64,000 bases of DNA from an uncultured Sulfurovum sp. (GCA_902727915.1 CACVAU010000042.1:48440-112439); one strand, 5' to 3'; positions 16,614 to 25,786 are shown, numbered from the stretch's first letter. Program-made: numbers and translations. The notes: generated by a model from the letters alone, not told the origin.

Positions 16614-17459
16614 TTGAGAAAAATAATGCTATTTTACATACTGGTATTTTTACCTATTTTATTAGAGGCTGTGACTAAGCATGAGAGGTATTGGGAAGAA
16701 CAATCTTTCAAAAAAAAGGCAAAAGGCTTTGGTATTCATACTGATGTAGGATATAGCTCTTATCTTATAGAATTACATTCGTCGGAGATGGATTCAGCCA
16801 TTGATTATGATGTTCTGGAAACAAGCATTGGTTTTTCCTATGTTAAAGAAAAATTTTTAGTTGGTGCTTATACGAAGTTTGTTAGTGATGAAATTAAAAG
16901 TAATATGTATGTGGTGACCACACAAGCTCCATTGAATAATTGGGCAAGAATTGATAAAGATGAATTTGCTTTATATGCTAATTATATTTTGGCAGAAGGA
17001 GATAAAAGCTCATGGGCTGTGAATAGTATTTATCGTTATGCCAATTTAAATGCTTCTGATGCTTATGACTCTTTTTTTAATTATATTAGTTATTTTGAAT
17101 ATCAAACAGATGGCGTAGCACTCTCCTTAGCTTATCAAAGAGGGATGCTTGAAAAGGGTATGTTGGTTTCTCATATAGGCTTACTTTATAGTAAAGCAGA
17201 AGTAAGTATGTCAGAATCTATTAATGGTCATTTTCAAGATTCTTTTGTGGACGACAGTGTCAATGCCCTAGGTTTTAAAGCTTCTTTAGCTTACAATTAT
17301 GCCTATTCAAAGAATCTTTCTTTACATTTCAGAACAGATATTTGGAAACAACAATTTAATAGTTTGGCTGTAAAATCTCGTGTTGGTGATACCTTGCCCT
17401 CTGCATCCTTAAAAGAGCAGTCCTACACTACTTACTTTGGGGTAGCTTGGAAGTTTTAG
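16614..17459 (+). CDS. Outer-membrane beta-barrel protein paired with the caspase-like lipoprotein
   Basis: Start chosen at TTG 16614, 7 bases after AGGAG; the in-frame TTG at 16608 is too close to that site and the ATG at 16626 too far. A signal peptide (to about residue 18) is followed by alternating hydrophobic strands with aromatic girdle residues, and the protein ends in YFGVAWKF, the C-terminal Phe signal of outer-membrane barrels. About 12 strands are plausible, similar to autotransporter or porin-size barrels. The family is not identified. Its coupling to the caspase gene suggests joint function at the envelope. The last 32 bp overlap the convergent gene. Confidence 0.75.
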   Translation: MRKIMLFYILVFLPILLEAVTKHERYWEEQSFKKKAKGFGIHTDVGYSSYLIELHSSEMDSAIDYDVLETSIGFSYVKEKFLVGAYTKFVSDEIKSNMYVVTTQAPLNNWARIDKDEFALYANYILAEGDKSSWAVNSIYRYANLNASDAYDSFFNYISYFEYQTDGVALSLAYQRGMLEKGMLVSHIGLLYSKAEVSMSESINGHFQDSFVDDSVNALGFKASLAYNYAYSKNLSLHFRTDIWKQQFNSLAVKSRVGDTLPSASLKEQSYTTYFGVAWKF

Positions 17460-18351
17460 TTGATTGAGGAACAATGGCTCTTTCATTGAGTCGCTCATTA
17501 AAGGTTAGGTCAAGTTTGAGTTGCTTACTTTCAAGTTTTCCTAAAATCTCTTTTGCTTCATGTGTCGCATATTGTTTTCGTGAAAAAAAACCATAATTGA
17601 CCATCTCATTGTGAGTATTGTTTTGATTGGAGATAATGACAAAACGAAAATGTTCAGAAGGAACTTGACGGTTAGAAAAACGAATTAAAGTTAAATCATG
17701 GTGGTCATAGGATTCTTTGATAATCATACTTTCATTCTTTCCAAGTTTAATGTAGCCTTTATTGCCCCAATAATCTACAACGGAATAGTCTTGATTAATA
17801 GTGGTTTTTACTTCCCAAACACCATCTTCGGCTGAAGCTGGATTTGAGGGATAAAAATAAGCATACCAAACCCCTTTAAGTTTTTGAAATAGTTTTATAT
17901 TCTCTTTAAAAACTTCCTTTGAATGGTTGATATAAGGAGTAGCTAAACTGTTAACTTTTAAGTTTTTTGCATGTTTCGTAATTAAAGATTCTATCTCTTC
18001 TTCTTCGAGTTTATCATTGTTGAAAATATTGTCAGGAATCAGTCCTGCTTGTTCCAGTTTTTCTAAGATTCTTTTATGTTTTATGGCACGTTCTTTTTCT
18101 AATTTTTTTTGCAGTTGATAATTTTCAATAATTTTGTCAATTTGCTCTTTACTGTTGACGGTTTTACTAAAAATTTTGGTAGGTATGTGAAAGTATTGTT
18201 CTAAGGCATCAATATGAATGGTATTAATGTTACTTTTATCTTTTCTCATTTTAGAAAGCATGGTTTCACTTTTAAATCCAAATGCTTGAGTTACTTCAGT
18301 AGCATTCATATGTGTGTCTAATATATAATCTAGTTTTTGAAAGTTCTCCAT
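17428..18351 (-). CDS. HTH-type regulator with an unknown C-terminal sensor-like domain
   Basis: Residues about 5-55 form a helix-turn-helix of XRE-like type (MNATEVTQAFGFKSETMLSK). A charged helical linker (about 65-140) follows, then a beta-rich domain (about 150-300) that begins FQKLKGVWYAYFYPS; the G-x-W at the first strand recalls lipocalin-type small-molecule barrels, a weak resemblance only. It is soluble. It converges on, and overlaps by 32 bp, the barrel gene. A TATAAT box on the minus strand (18392-18397) and phased repeats further upstream suggest autoregulation. Confidence 0.7.
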   Translation of the reverse strand: MENFQKLDYILDTHMNATEVTQAFGFKSETMLSKMRKDKSNINTIHIDALEQYFHIPTKIFSKTVNSKEQIDKIIENYQLQKKLEKERAIKHKRILEKLEQAGLIPDNIFNNDKLEEEEIESLITKHAKNLKVNSLATPYINHSKEVFKENIKLFQKLKGVWYAYFYPSNPASAEDGVWEVKTTINQDYSVVDYWGNKGYIKLGKNESMIIKESYDHHDLTLIRFSNRQVPSEHFRFVIISNQNNTHNEMVNYGFFSRKQYATHEAKEILGKLESKQLKLDLTFNERLNERAIVPQSTKTSKLPQSK

Positions 18352-18445
18352 ATTTTTCCTATCCTTAATGATTTTTAGTATTTTAGAAATTATTATAGTC
18401 TTTTCTTATGTTTAATTTGGTTAGATAGTGAATTTTACGTCATTA

Positions 18446-18478
18446 TTACACTAACTTTACACTAAAGTACGTTACTAA
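18446..18478 (-). promoter_or_regulatory. Direct repeats upstream of the HTH gene
   Basis: On the minus strand TTAGTGTAA occurs twice 11 bp apart (complements of 18446-18454 and 18457-18465) with a third partial copy, TTAGTAA, 13 bp further (18472-18478). They lie about 50-85 bp upstream of the HTH gene's TATAAT box. A regulator site is inferred. Confidence 0.4.
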
Positions 18479-18591
18479 AGTACATAGTTTTGATTGAAAA
18501 GATTTAGAATTAATTTGAGATTTAAAAAGGACTATTTTAACTTTTACTTCTTTAAAAAAATCTTTTTACATCTTGATACTCTTTTTCATTC

Positions 18592-18600
18592 TGCTATAAT
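18592..18600 (+). promoter_or_regulatory. Extended -10 promoter of greA-argC
   Basis: TGCTATAAT is a perfect extended -10. Transcription should start near 18607, which rules out greA starts upstream of this point. Confidence 0.7.
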
Positions 18601-18631
18601 AACTTTTATGAAAAAAATAAAGGGAAATAAA

Positions 18632-19111
18632 GTGGAAAAAGAACCAATGTTAAAAGTGACATTTGACAAGTTATCTAAAGAGTTAGAACATCTTAAAACA
18701 GTTGAACGTGGAGAGATTGCGCATATTATTGATGTAGCAAGAGAATTAGGTGACTTAAAAGAGAATGCCGAGTATCACGCTGCTAAAGACAAACAAGGAC
18801 TTATGGAAGCACGTATCTTAGACTTGACAGATTTAGTAGGGAGAGCGCAAGTAATTAATCCTGCTTCTTTGGCACATGAACGTGTTTCGTTTGGCTCTAC
18901 AGTTGCATTAATTGATCAAGAAGATGATGCTGAAGTGACGTATACCATTGTTGGTGCGCAAGAGTCTAATCTTGATAAAGGTTGGATATCATCAGGGTCT
19001 CCTATGGCACGTGCCTTACTTGGAAAAGAAGAGGGTGATGAGGTAAATATTAAACTTCCGTCTGGAAATAAGACTTTTGATGTTGAGTCTGTAGAGGCAA
19101 TGGAGATTTAA
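18632..19111 (+). CDS. greA: Transcript cleavage factor GreA
   Basis: GreA rescues stalled RNA polymerase by stimulating cleavage of the nascent RNA. The N-terminal coiled coil carries ELGDLKENAEYHAAKDKQG, with the acidic tip that reaches the active site; the C-terminal domain ends in the FKBP-like fold with SPMARALLGKEEGDEV. I choose GTG 18632 (VEKEPMLKVTF), which has AGGGA 7 bases upstream and gives 159 aa, the family length. An ATG at 18608 would add eight residues and be leaderless. argC follows with a one-base stop/start overlap. Confidence 0.95.
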   Translation: MEKEPMLKVTFDKLSKELEHLKTVERGEIAHIIDVARELGDLKENAEYHAAKDKQGLMEARILDLTDLVGRAQVINPASLAHERVSFGSTVALIDQEDDAEVTYTIVGAQESNLDKGWISSGSPMARALLGKEEGDEVNIKLPSGNKTFDVESVEAMEI

Positions 19112-20118
19112 TGACAACAGTAGGGGTAGTAGGAGCCAGTGGATATACTGGACTTGAATTGATTAAAATTTTAGCGATACATCCAGAATTTGTTTTAAAG
19201 TATTTAGCCACAACTAAAGGTGATACTGTTATTGAAGCATTGCATCCCTCCTTGGTAGATGTTATGACGTACCCTGTTGAAGAAGCTTCAGTAAAAGCTG
19301 TTGCTGAGCATTGTGAATTAGTCTTTTTAGCACTGCCTCATAAGGCTTCAATGGGATTTGCTAGAGAGCTAATAGATCAAGGCGTTAAGGTAGTTGACTT
19401 ATCTGCTGATTATCGATTGGATTTAGAAACTTATGAAGAACATTATTGTGAACATGAAGATAAAGAACATTTAAATGAATCTGTCTATGCACTTATTGAG
19501 TATTATAGAGAAGATTTAAAAAAAGCTAAACTTGCAGCTGGGCCGGGATGTTATCCAACGGCTACATTATTAGCAATATTACCTTTTATTCCTTATCTTG
19601 ATGAGAATGCACCTTTGTTTGTGGATGCAAAGTCAGGTGTATCAGGGGCTGGTAAGAAGCTTTCTGAAAGCACACATTTTGTAAATATGAATGATAATAT
19701 TTTTGCTTATAATCCTTTAAAACATAGACATGCACCTGAAATTGCTGAGAAGATAGAAAAAGTACACGGTAAAAAGATGAATGTCAACTTTGTGCCTCAT
19801 CTTATTCCAACGACACGTGGGGAGTTGGTTTCTGTTTATGCTACTTTGAAAGAAGATATTAATCCCATGGAAGTATTGAAAAAACATTATGAAAATGATA
19901 TGTTTATTCGTATTCGTGAAAAACCTGTAGACATTAAAAGCACAGCAGGAACACACTTTTGTGATATTTTTGCTGCTAAAAATGGAAATGCTTTGTTTGT
20001 GAATTCAGCGATTGACAATTTATTACGTGGTGCATCATCTCAGGCTATGGTAGCTGCCAATTTAATGTGTGGTTATCCTGAAGGTATGGGCATACCTACC
20101 ATTGCTTATGTTCCTTAA
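19111..20118 (+). CDS. argC: N-acetyl-gamma-glutamyl-phosphate reductase ArgC
   Basis: Third step of arginine synthesis: NADPH-dependent reduction of N-acetylglutamyl phosphate. The N-terminal nucleotide-binding motif is GVVGASGYTGLELI, the catalytic Cys sits in AAGPGCYPTA, and VDAKSGVSGAGK and VNFVPHLIPTTRGEL are family blocks. Length (335 aa) fits type 1 ArgC. The ATG overlaps the greA stop by one base (TAATG), so translation is coupled. A strong terminator follows. Confidence 0.97.
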   Translation: MTTVGVVGASGYTGLELIKILAIHPEFVLKYLATTKGDTVIEALHPSLVDVMTYPVEEASVKAVAEHCELVFLALPHKASMGFARELIDQGVKVVDLSADYRLDLETYEEHYCEHEDKEHLNESVYALIEYYREDLKKAKLAAGPGCYPTATLLAILPFIPYLDENAPLFVDAKSGVSGAGKKLSESTHFVNMNDNIFAYNPLKHRHAPEIAEKIEKVHGKKMNVNFVPHLIPTTRGELVSVYATLKEDINPMEVLKKHYENDMFIRIREKPVDIKSTAGTHFCDIFAAKNGNALFVNSAIDNLLRGASSQAMVAANLMCGYPEGMGIPTIAYVP

Positions 20119-20119
20119 A

Positions 20120-20152
20120 AAAGATAAAGAAGTAGTAGACTTCTTTATCTTT
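20120..20152. terminator. Bidirectional terminator between argC and the FIST kinase
   Basis: A perfect 14-bp stem (AAAGATAAAGAAGT at 20120-20133 with its complement at 20139-20152) and AGTAG loop is flanked by T-rich sequence on the plus strand and by A-rich sequence that becomes T-rich on the minus strand. Confidence 0.85.
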
Positions 20153-20176
20153 ATCTTTCTTTTACTTTTTTATATT

Positions 20177-22294
20177 TTATTTCTTTATCTTCTTAACACT
20201 TTTTTTTTCATGTTCATCAAGTTTAAGTGAAGGAGTTGGTTTGGCACCTTCATCAGGTAGGGTAATAATAAAGGTTGTTTTTTTATTTACAATGCTAAAG
20301 GCTTCTAGGTTTCCTTTTACTTTTTCAATAAGGTTTTTAGACATATAGAGACCCAGACCTGTTCCTTTTGATTTGTGTTTAGTCGTAAAGTAAGGCTCAA
20401 AAATATTTTTTAGAATTGGTTTGGGAATACCTCCAGCATTATCTTTGACAGCGATTATTAATTCATCTTTCTTATGATATACACGAATAGAGATATGTCC
20501 ATCGATGATCTTACGCTCTTCCATTGCATCACGTGCATTGTTGATAAGGTTCATAATGACATGTTTAAAATCGTTTTCAAAACCTTTATAGTTAATATCA
20601 TCAGGGCAATCTAGGTCAATACTGATTTTAGATTTAATAAGTGTCTCTTTGATGAGCATAATGGTTGATTGAATGGTTTTTTTAATGTTAAAGGTTTGTG
20701 CCATATCTGAGTGATCAACAAAACGTCTAAAGTCTTCAACGGTTTCAGAAAGAAATTGAATGGAGTTATTCACTTTTTTAGCCAAGTCTTCAAGGTTAAC
20801 TTCTTCAGAGCGACCCAATTGTGCTTTGATGAGGGTATCATTCATAATCCACGAAACTGTATTGAGTGGTTGTCTCCATTGATGGGCAATATTCTCTAAA
20901 ATTTCACCCATGGAAGCCAGTCGAGATTGTTGGTTCATAATGGCATTTTGACGTTTTTCTTTACGAACAGCATTTTTAATTTTAATTTGCAGTTCTTCAT
21001 TCAAGGTTGCCAGTTCTTTGGTTCTTTGTTCAACCATGTTTTCTAGGTTTTCAGTTAACTGATTGAGTTCATTAGAAGTTCGGTGCATAATGGAATAAAG
21101 GTTTTTATTGGCTAATTCAAAAGGACCAATATTGGTGCTTTTTGATTCTGACAATTCAATATATTCAGAATTGGATTCGGTAATGGTTGCCATTAAAAAA
21201 GATTGATTATGATAAGTTTGTGGTTGATTAATAGTATTATAATACTCTTGTGAGGTACAATAACCAAAGATTTGATTTGTTTTCTTTATATTAGAAATGT
21301 AGTGAATAATTGGAATTCTAAATCCATATTCATAGGAAACACAAGCCCCAATCCAAAGTGCTTGTGCTGGTGTATTTTTAAGAAAATCATGAATCTCTTG
21401 TATACGGTTCATCATGGAATCATAGTTACCAATTGAGAGTTGAACAATATCACCTTCTTCAAACTTTTGTGCCATTAGCAAACTTTGGTTGGAGAAGTCA
21501 ATGTCTAAAATGTGGGCTGTTGTCGAGATGTTGTTTTTAGTAATGTATAAAGGAACCTGTAACGCCACAGAGGGATCTTCTTCAATATTGGGGAAATATT
21601 TGCGATAAATGTCTAAGGCAAGACTATTATCTAGGGTTAAAATAGAATTTTCTTGTACTTTAGTAATAACTTTCTTTTTTGAAATGGGTTTCCAGTCAAA
21701 AGCTTGAAAAAGTTCAACATTAAGATTTGTACCATGCATAAAGATAAGAATAAAAGCATTTTTATAAATGGTATTGTTATGAAAAACAAAAGAGTGTCTT
21801 TCATTTTGTATTTTTGAGGTAGCACCTCCACCAAAGACTTTGAGGTGATTAAATTTAGCACCAATGGTGTTAATGAGTATGGCACTTTCTTCTTCGTTAT
21901 ATGAGGATAATACTTCAACAGCTTTGGTATCAGCTTGAAGATGCTTTTCCAATTTAGAAAAGTCAATGCTAGGTTCATCAGCATTAATTTGTTGAGTCAA
22001 GTCTAAGACTTCTGTAGAAATTTTTGAACTTTGAAATTCCATAACAGAGATGACAGGTTGAGGATTAATATCAGTTACTCTATGATTGACAAAGGAGGTA
22101 AAACTTTGCATACCCACAATGGTTGCATTTGGTAATAATTTAGACAATAAATTAAGAAGCTTTGTTAATTTATGCTGATCAGAATCTGGAAAATTTATCT
22201 CTATGAGTAGTTTATTACTAGAGATGATTTTACTTTCTTTTAGCCACGTTACTAATCTTTCCTGATGATAATAGTAATGTACAAGTTGTCTCAT
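20177..22294 (-). CDS. FIST-domain histidine kinase
   Basis: The N-terminal ~390 residues form a FIST_N/FIST_C ligand-sensing region (for example VEVLSSYNEEESAILINTIG and the GGATS loop; LWIGACVSYEYG in FIST_C). A coiled coil (about 405-450) leads to the dimerisation domain with His471 in ENIAHQWRQPLN, then a catalytic domain with NLINNARDAM, KDNAGGIP and GTGLGLYMSK. No membrane segment is evident, so it senses a cytosolic ligand; FIST domains are thought to bind small molecules such as amino acids. No response regulator is adjacent. It begins 18 bp after yggS and so probably belongs to the rseP-yggS transcript. Confidence 0.9.
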   Translation of the reverse strand: MRQLVHYYYHQERLVTWLKESKIISSNKLLIEINFPDSDQHKLTKLLNLLSKLLPNATIVGMQSFTSFVNHRVTDINPQPVISVMEFQSSKISTEVLDLTQQINADEPSIDFSKLEKHLQADTKAVEVLSSYNEEESAILINTIGAKFNHLKVFGGGATSKIQNERHSFVFHNNTIYKNAFILIFMHGTNLNVELFQAFDWKPISKKKVITKVQENSILTLDNSLALDIYRKYFPNIEEDPSVALQVPLYITKNNISTTAHILDIDFSNQSLLMAQKFEEGDIVQLSIGNYDSMMNRIQEIHDFLKNTPAQALWIGACVSYEYGFRIPIIHYISNIKKTNQIFGYCTSQEYYNTINQPQTYHNQSFLMATITESNSEYIELSESKSTNIGPFELANKNLYSIMHRTSNELNQLTENLENMVEQRTKELATLNEELQIKIKNAVRKEKRQNAIMNQQSRLASMGEILENIAHQWRQPLNTVSWIMNDTLIKAQLGRSEEVNLEDLAKKVNNSIQFLSETVEDFRRFVDHSDMAQTFNIKKTIQSTIMLIKETLIKSKISIDLDCPDDINYKGFENDFKHVIMNLINNARDAMEERKIIDGHISIRVYHKKDELIIAVKDNAGGIPKPILKNIFEPYFTTKHKSKGTGLGLYMSKNLIEKVKGNLEAFSIVNKKTTFIITLPDEGAKPTPSLKLDEHEKKSVKKIKK

Positions 22295-22312
22295 TGTTTT
22301 TTAACCTTTATG

Positions 22313-22987
22313 TTATTTAAATATTTTAGAACCAATACGGACAAGATTTGAACCACATTTAATGGCAAGTTCATAGTCGTTACTCATACCCATGGAACAG
22401 ATACTCGCACCCTCTTTTTTAAGTGAAGTGTAAATATTATGGGTTGTTTCAAAGCTATTTTGAATTATTTTTTTATCTTCAACATGTGCGCCAATACTCA
22501 TAACTCCTTTGAGTTTAAGCTGTGGACAGCTTTCTTGAATTTGTTGATAGATATCAAATGCTTCTTCACTGTTAACGCCTGATTTACTTGTTTCTTTAGC
22601 AGCATTGATCTGTAATAAACAGTTCATTTTTTGATTTTTTTCTAATAGCTTAGTATTAAGTGTTGTTGCTAATGGTAGTGAGTCTAATGATTGAAATAAA
22701 AAAGGTCTAAGTTCTATTAGTTTGTTAATTTTATTAGACTGTAAATGTCCCATCATGTGCCACTGTAAAGGTAAAGCTTCTAAGTTGTGCATTCGTGTTT
22801 GTAGTTGTTGTACTTGATTCTCACCAAAGGCACGTTGCCCTAACTCATAAAGTGTGTTGATATTTTCTTCATCAGAATATTTTCCAACAGCTACTATTTG
22901 CACAATATGATGCTCTGAAATGCTAATTCGAGCTTGTTCAATATTCCAAATAACTTTATCTAAATTTTGTCTCAATAGTTCTTTCAT
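22313..22987 (-). CDS. YggS-family pyridoxal phosphate homeostasis protein
   Basis: A 224-aa PLP-binding protein of the YggS/PROSC family. Lys36 in IVAVGKYS is the expected PLP lysine, and FGENQVQQL, WHMMGHLQSNK, GVMSIGAHVED, CSMGMSNDYELAI and GSNLVRIGSKIF are the family blocks in the usual order. The family buffers PLP and has no proven enzyme activity. It starts 3 bp after rseP and is followed by the FIST kinase. Confidence 0.94.
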   Translation of the reverse strand: MKELLRQNLDKVIWNIEQARISISEHHIVQIVAVGKYSDEENINTLYELGQRAFGENQVQQLQTRMHNLEALPLQWHMMGHLQSNKINKLIELRPFLFQSLDSLPLATTLNTKLLEKNQKMNCLLQINAAKETSKSGVNSEEAFDIYQQIQESCPQLKLKGVMSIGAHVEDKKIIQNSFETTHNIYTSLKKEGASICSMGMSNDYELAIKCGSNLVRIGSKIFK

Positions 22988-22990
22988 TTT

Positions 22991-24046
22991 TTATCCTAGT
23001 AATCGATTAATATCATTGTATAACCCTAAAAGCATTAAACTTAAAAGTATGGCCCAACCTAATAGTGTTAACTTTAACATAATGTTTTCATTCGCTGGTT
23101 TTTTAGTAATGAGTTCATAGGTATGAAAAAGAATATGACCACCATCTAATGCAGGTATGGGTAAGAGGTTTATCACACCTAGATTTACAGAGATAAGTGC
23201 TGTAAACATGAGTATAGCAACAAGTCCCATTTGGCTAACTTTAGAAGTGGTATCAACAATGCCTACCACACCTCCTAAATTTTCAAGGGGAATAAGTCCT
23301 GATATTAATTTTTGTAAACTTTTTAAAATATAAAGTGAAGACTGTTGTGTTTGTTCATAAGCAAATTCAAAACCATCACTTAAGTCGTAAGATACATTTT
23401 CCATTTTATTGGGGTTAGGGCTAATACCAAGTAAATAACGTTTTTCATTTTCACCAAAAATATTATTGGCTTCTAAGAGTTTAGGCGTAATAATAAGGTC
23501 AAGATACGTGTTGTTACGTAAAATGGTAATTTGGTGACTTTGGTTTGTTTGACCAATATTTTCACCAATTTCATGCCAGTATTTAACTGGCTTTCCATCA
23601 ATGTTACTGATGGTATCTTCAAGTTGCATACCAGCATGAACAGCAGGTGAATTGTCAATAAGTTTACCAACATTAGCAAGAGGCGTTGGAACACCAATGC
23701 TTGAAACAGCTAAATAAAGTAAAAAAGCAAGAAGAAAGTTAGCAAAAGGACCAGCAAAAGAGATAATAATACGTTGGAATGGTGTTTTTGCATTGTATGA
23801 ATCTTCATCATAAGACTTCTGTTCTGGATTGGCATCATCTTGTCCTTTCATTCTGACATAACCACCCATTGGAATAAGAGAGAAACTCCATTCTGTTGCA
23901 CCAAATTTTTTAGTTAGTATTCTTTTACCAAAACCAATACTAAAAACTTCAACATGTACCCCAAAATAACGGGCAGCTAAAAAGTGTCCTAACTCATGAA
24001 AAAATATTAAAAATGAAAATACTAATAAGGCGATTAAAGTCCCCAT
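22991..24046 (-). CDS. rseP: Site-2 intramembrane metalloprotease RseP
   Basis: The zinc site is HELGH at residues 17-21 in the first membrane segment, and the third ligand is in LLPIPALDGGH near the C terminus. A PDZ domain lies between (about 115-200; a single one, as is common outside the enteric bacteria). Three to four membrane segments. The family cuts anti-sigma factors or leftover signal peptides within the membrane. An extended -10 (TGGTATAAT, complement of 24082-24090) lies about 35 bp upstream. First gene of rseP-yggS-FIST kinase. Confidence 0.95.
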   Translation of the reverse strand: MGTLIALLVFSFLIFFHELGHFLAARYFGVHVEVFSIGFGKRILTKKFGATEWSFSLIPMGGYVRMKGQDDANPEQKSYDEDSYNAKTPFQRIIISFAGPFANFLLAFLLYLAVSSIGVPTPLANVGKLIDNSPAVHAGMQLEDTISNIDGKPVKYWHEIGENIGQTNQSHQITILRNNTYLDLIITPKLLEANNIFGENEKRYLLGISPNPNKMENVSYDLSDGFEFAYEQTQQSSLYILKSLQKLISGLIPLENLGGVVGIVDTTSKVSQMGLVAILMFTALISVNLGVINLLPIPALDGGHILFHTYELITKKPANENIMLKLTLLGWAILLSLMLLGLYNDINRLLG

Positions 24047-24188
24047 AATTGTCCTGTTAATGTAAAAATTTATTGAGGTGAATTATACCAAGCTTAGGTT
24101 AAAAAGTAGGGCTTTAAATTTAGATGGAAAATAATCAAATTATGCTAAAATAATCCCAAAATTTCTAAAATGTAAAAAAGAGGGTAAA

Positions 24189-25184
24189 ATGGATGATAAT
24201 CATGATGACGTAGCGTTAAGAGAAGAGCCTGAAAACATAGGTCAAAAGCAAAAAAGTAACTTGGCCGAAGCAGCAGCTCTTATTGAAGCATCACAAGCGT
24301 TAGTGGCTAAAGTAGATTCAGATGTGGCAGAATGTAAAGTAGGTGTTTCAACAGCAGCCGAAGCATTTGATGAGGCTAAGCGCACTTTTAATCATAGGGT
24401 ATTTACAAACAGTGAAACTTTGTTGGAAGAAGCAGGTTTTAATTATACAACGTTTGAAGAAGCAGAAGCGTTTGAATTAGAAATTGATTCAAATGCAGAA
24501 GAAAAGTTTTTTGTTAAAAGCTTAAACTCAGGAAGATTTACAGGACTTATGTTAGCCATAGTGGTTGCCTTATTAACAGTTGTGGCATGGATTTATTTAG
24601 CTACTTCAAAATTAGGGATTGATCTGAATACCATCACCTTGGATAATGTGAGTACACATATTAATCCTATTTTAACATGGATTGGTGGAGATATGATAGC
24701 TGTTAATGGTAATTTAACGGTTGGTGCATTGATTTTAGGTTTTTCTGCATTAATAATGGCGTGGTTGGTTTATGCCCTTCGTATTAATTTTAGAGGAAAG
24801 AAAAATTTACAAGTAGCCCAAGAGACTTTTGATAATTCTAAAGAGTATTGTATGTCTCAAGAAGAGTGTCAAAGAGAAATTAAGAAGGTAGATGAACATT
24901 TAAGAGAAGTTACAGAAGAGGTGGCTAATCTTGAAATGATTTTAAATGAACAAGTATCTGTATTAAAAAGAATTATATATGTTGAGGGTAAGTATGAGGA
25001 AGACAAAGAGTATCATCCAAGTTCTCAAAAAGTAATGAGAGAAACAGAGAAAATTATGAGAAGTTCAGAATATTTACTCTCTACACCAATTACGAAAGAG
25101 CAAAAGCTCAATTTTGAGTCTGTACAAGCATTAAATACAGCCAGAGATATTTACGCAGAGTATTTAGGACGTATTTACGACTAA
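24189..25184 (+). CDS. Unrecognised membrane protein with coiled coils
   Basis: An acidic N-terminal region (about 1-115) with heptad-like Ala/Glu repeats, two membrane segments (about 118-141 and 178-201), and a second charged helical region (about 202-331) with strong coiled-coil character. No signal peptide; both charged parts are probably cytosolic with a short outside loop. The family is not recognised. AAAGAGGG precedes the ATG, and an extended -10-like TGCTAAAAT lies about 40 bases upstream. It is flanked by minus-strand genes on both sides. Confidence 0.72.
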   Translation: MDDNHDDVALREEPENIGQKQKSNLAEAAALIEASQALVAKVDSDVAECKVGVSTAAEAFDEAKRTFNHRVFTNSETLLEEAGFNYTTFEEAEAFELEIDSNAEEKFFVKSLNSGRFTGLMLAIVVALLTVVAWIYLATSKLGIDLNTITLDNVSTHINPILTWIGGDMIAVNGNLTVGALILGFSALIMAWLVYALRINFRGKKNLQVAQETFDNSKEYCMSQEECQREIKKVDEHLREVTEEVANLEMILNEQVSVLKRIIYVEGKYEEDKEYHPSSQKVMRETEKIMRSSEYLLSTPITKEQKLNFESVQALNTARDIYAEYLGRIYD

Positions 25185-25192
25185 CATTTAAT

Positions 25193-25221
25193 TACGCTCT
25201 GTAATTTTTACTAAGAGCGTA
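25193..25221. terminator. Hairpin between convergent genes
   Basis: TACGCTCT (25193-25200) pairs with AGAGCGTA (25214-25221). It sits in the 44-bp space between two convergent stop codons, the expected place for a shared terminator, though neither strand has a clear T-run after it. Confidence 0.45.
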
Positions 25222-25228
25222 GTGGAAA

Positions 25229-25786
25229 TTACATCTTAACTGATTTAAAAAAGTCTCTTACGTACTCGTAACCTGAGTAAAGTGTAAGAGCAACTGCAAT
25301 CCAAAGAAGAATTTCTCCTCCATACCAACCCATGAGTAAAAACCCAATAGCAATCATTTGAACCACTGTTTTAACTTTCCCCATCCATGAAGCTGCAATG
25401 TCAATGCCTTCTGCTACAGCTGAGACACGAAGACCTGTAATGAATAGTTCTCGTGTAATAATGAGAAAAATTGCCCAAGGAGAAGCTTCCCCTAACATGA
25501 TCAGTCCTAAAAATCCAGCAAGGGTAAGCATTTTATCTGCTAGTGGATCAAGAATTTTACCCATCGTAGTAATTTGATTAAAAGTACGTGCGATATAGCC
25601 ATCAAAAAAATCAGTTGCAGACGCGACAACAAATATAAAAGCAGCAGCATAGTTGAGCCAAGAGGAGTGTATACCTTCAAACATAGCAGCATCTTGATTG
25701 ACTAAGAGCATAAACATAACAGGAGCTAAAAGTAGACGAATAAAAGCTAAGATATTTGGGATATTGACGATTTTGTTATTTTGCAT
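25229..25786 (-). CDS. pgsA: CDP-diacylglycerol-glycerol-3-phosphate 3-phosphatidyltransferase
   Basis: Makes phosphatidylglycerol phosphate, the committed step to PG and cardiolipin. The CDP-alcohol phosphatidyltransferase motif is complete: ATDFFDGYIARTFNQ then GKILDPLADK (DGxxAR...GxxxDxxxD). About five membrane segments. Length (185 aa) is normal. The Shine-Dalgarno sequence AGGAA lies within the arm of the palindromic element between fabL and this gene, so that element lies in, and may shape, its 5' leader. Confidence 0.95.
   Translation of the reverse strand: MQNNKIVNIPNILAFIRLLLAPVMFMLLVNQDAAMFEGIHSSWLNYAAAFIFVVASATDFFDGYIARTFNQITTMGKILDPLADKMLTLAGFLGLIMLGEASPWAIFLIITRELFITGLRVSAVAEGIDIAASWMGKVKTVVQMIAIGFLLMGWYGGEILLWIAVALTLYSGYEYVRDFFKSVKM

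Noticed and set aside
18494..18631. A longer greA start that adds 46 residues
   Set aside because: A perfect extended -10 lies at 18592-18600, inside the extension, and the added residues do not resemble GreA. GTG 18632 has a proper ribosome binding site.
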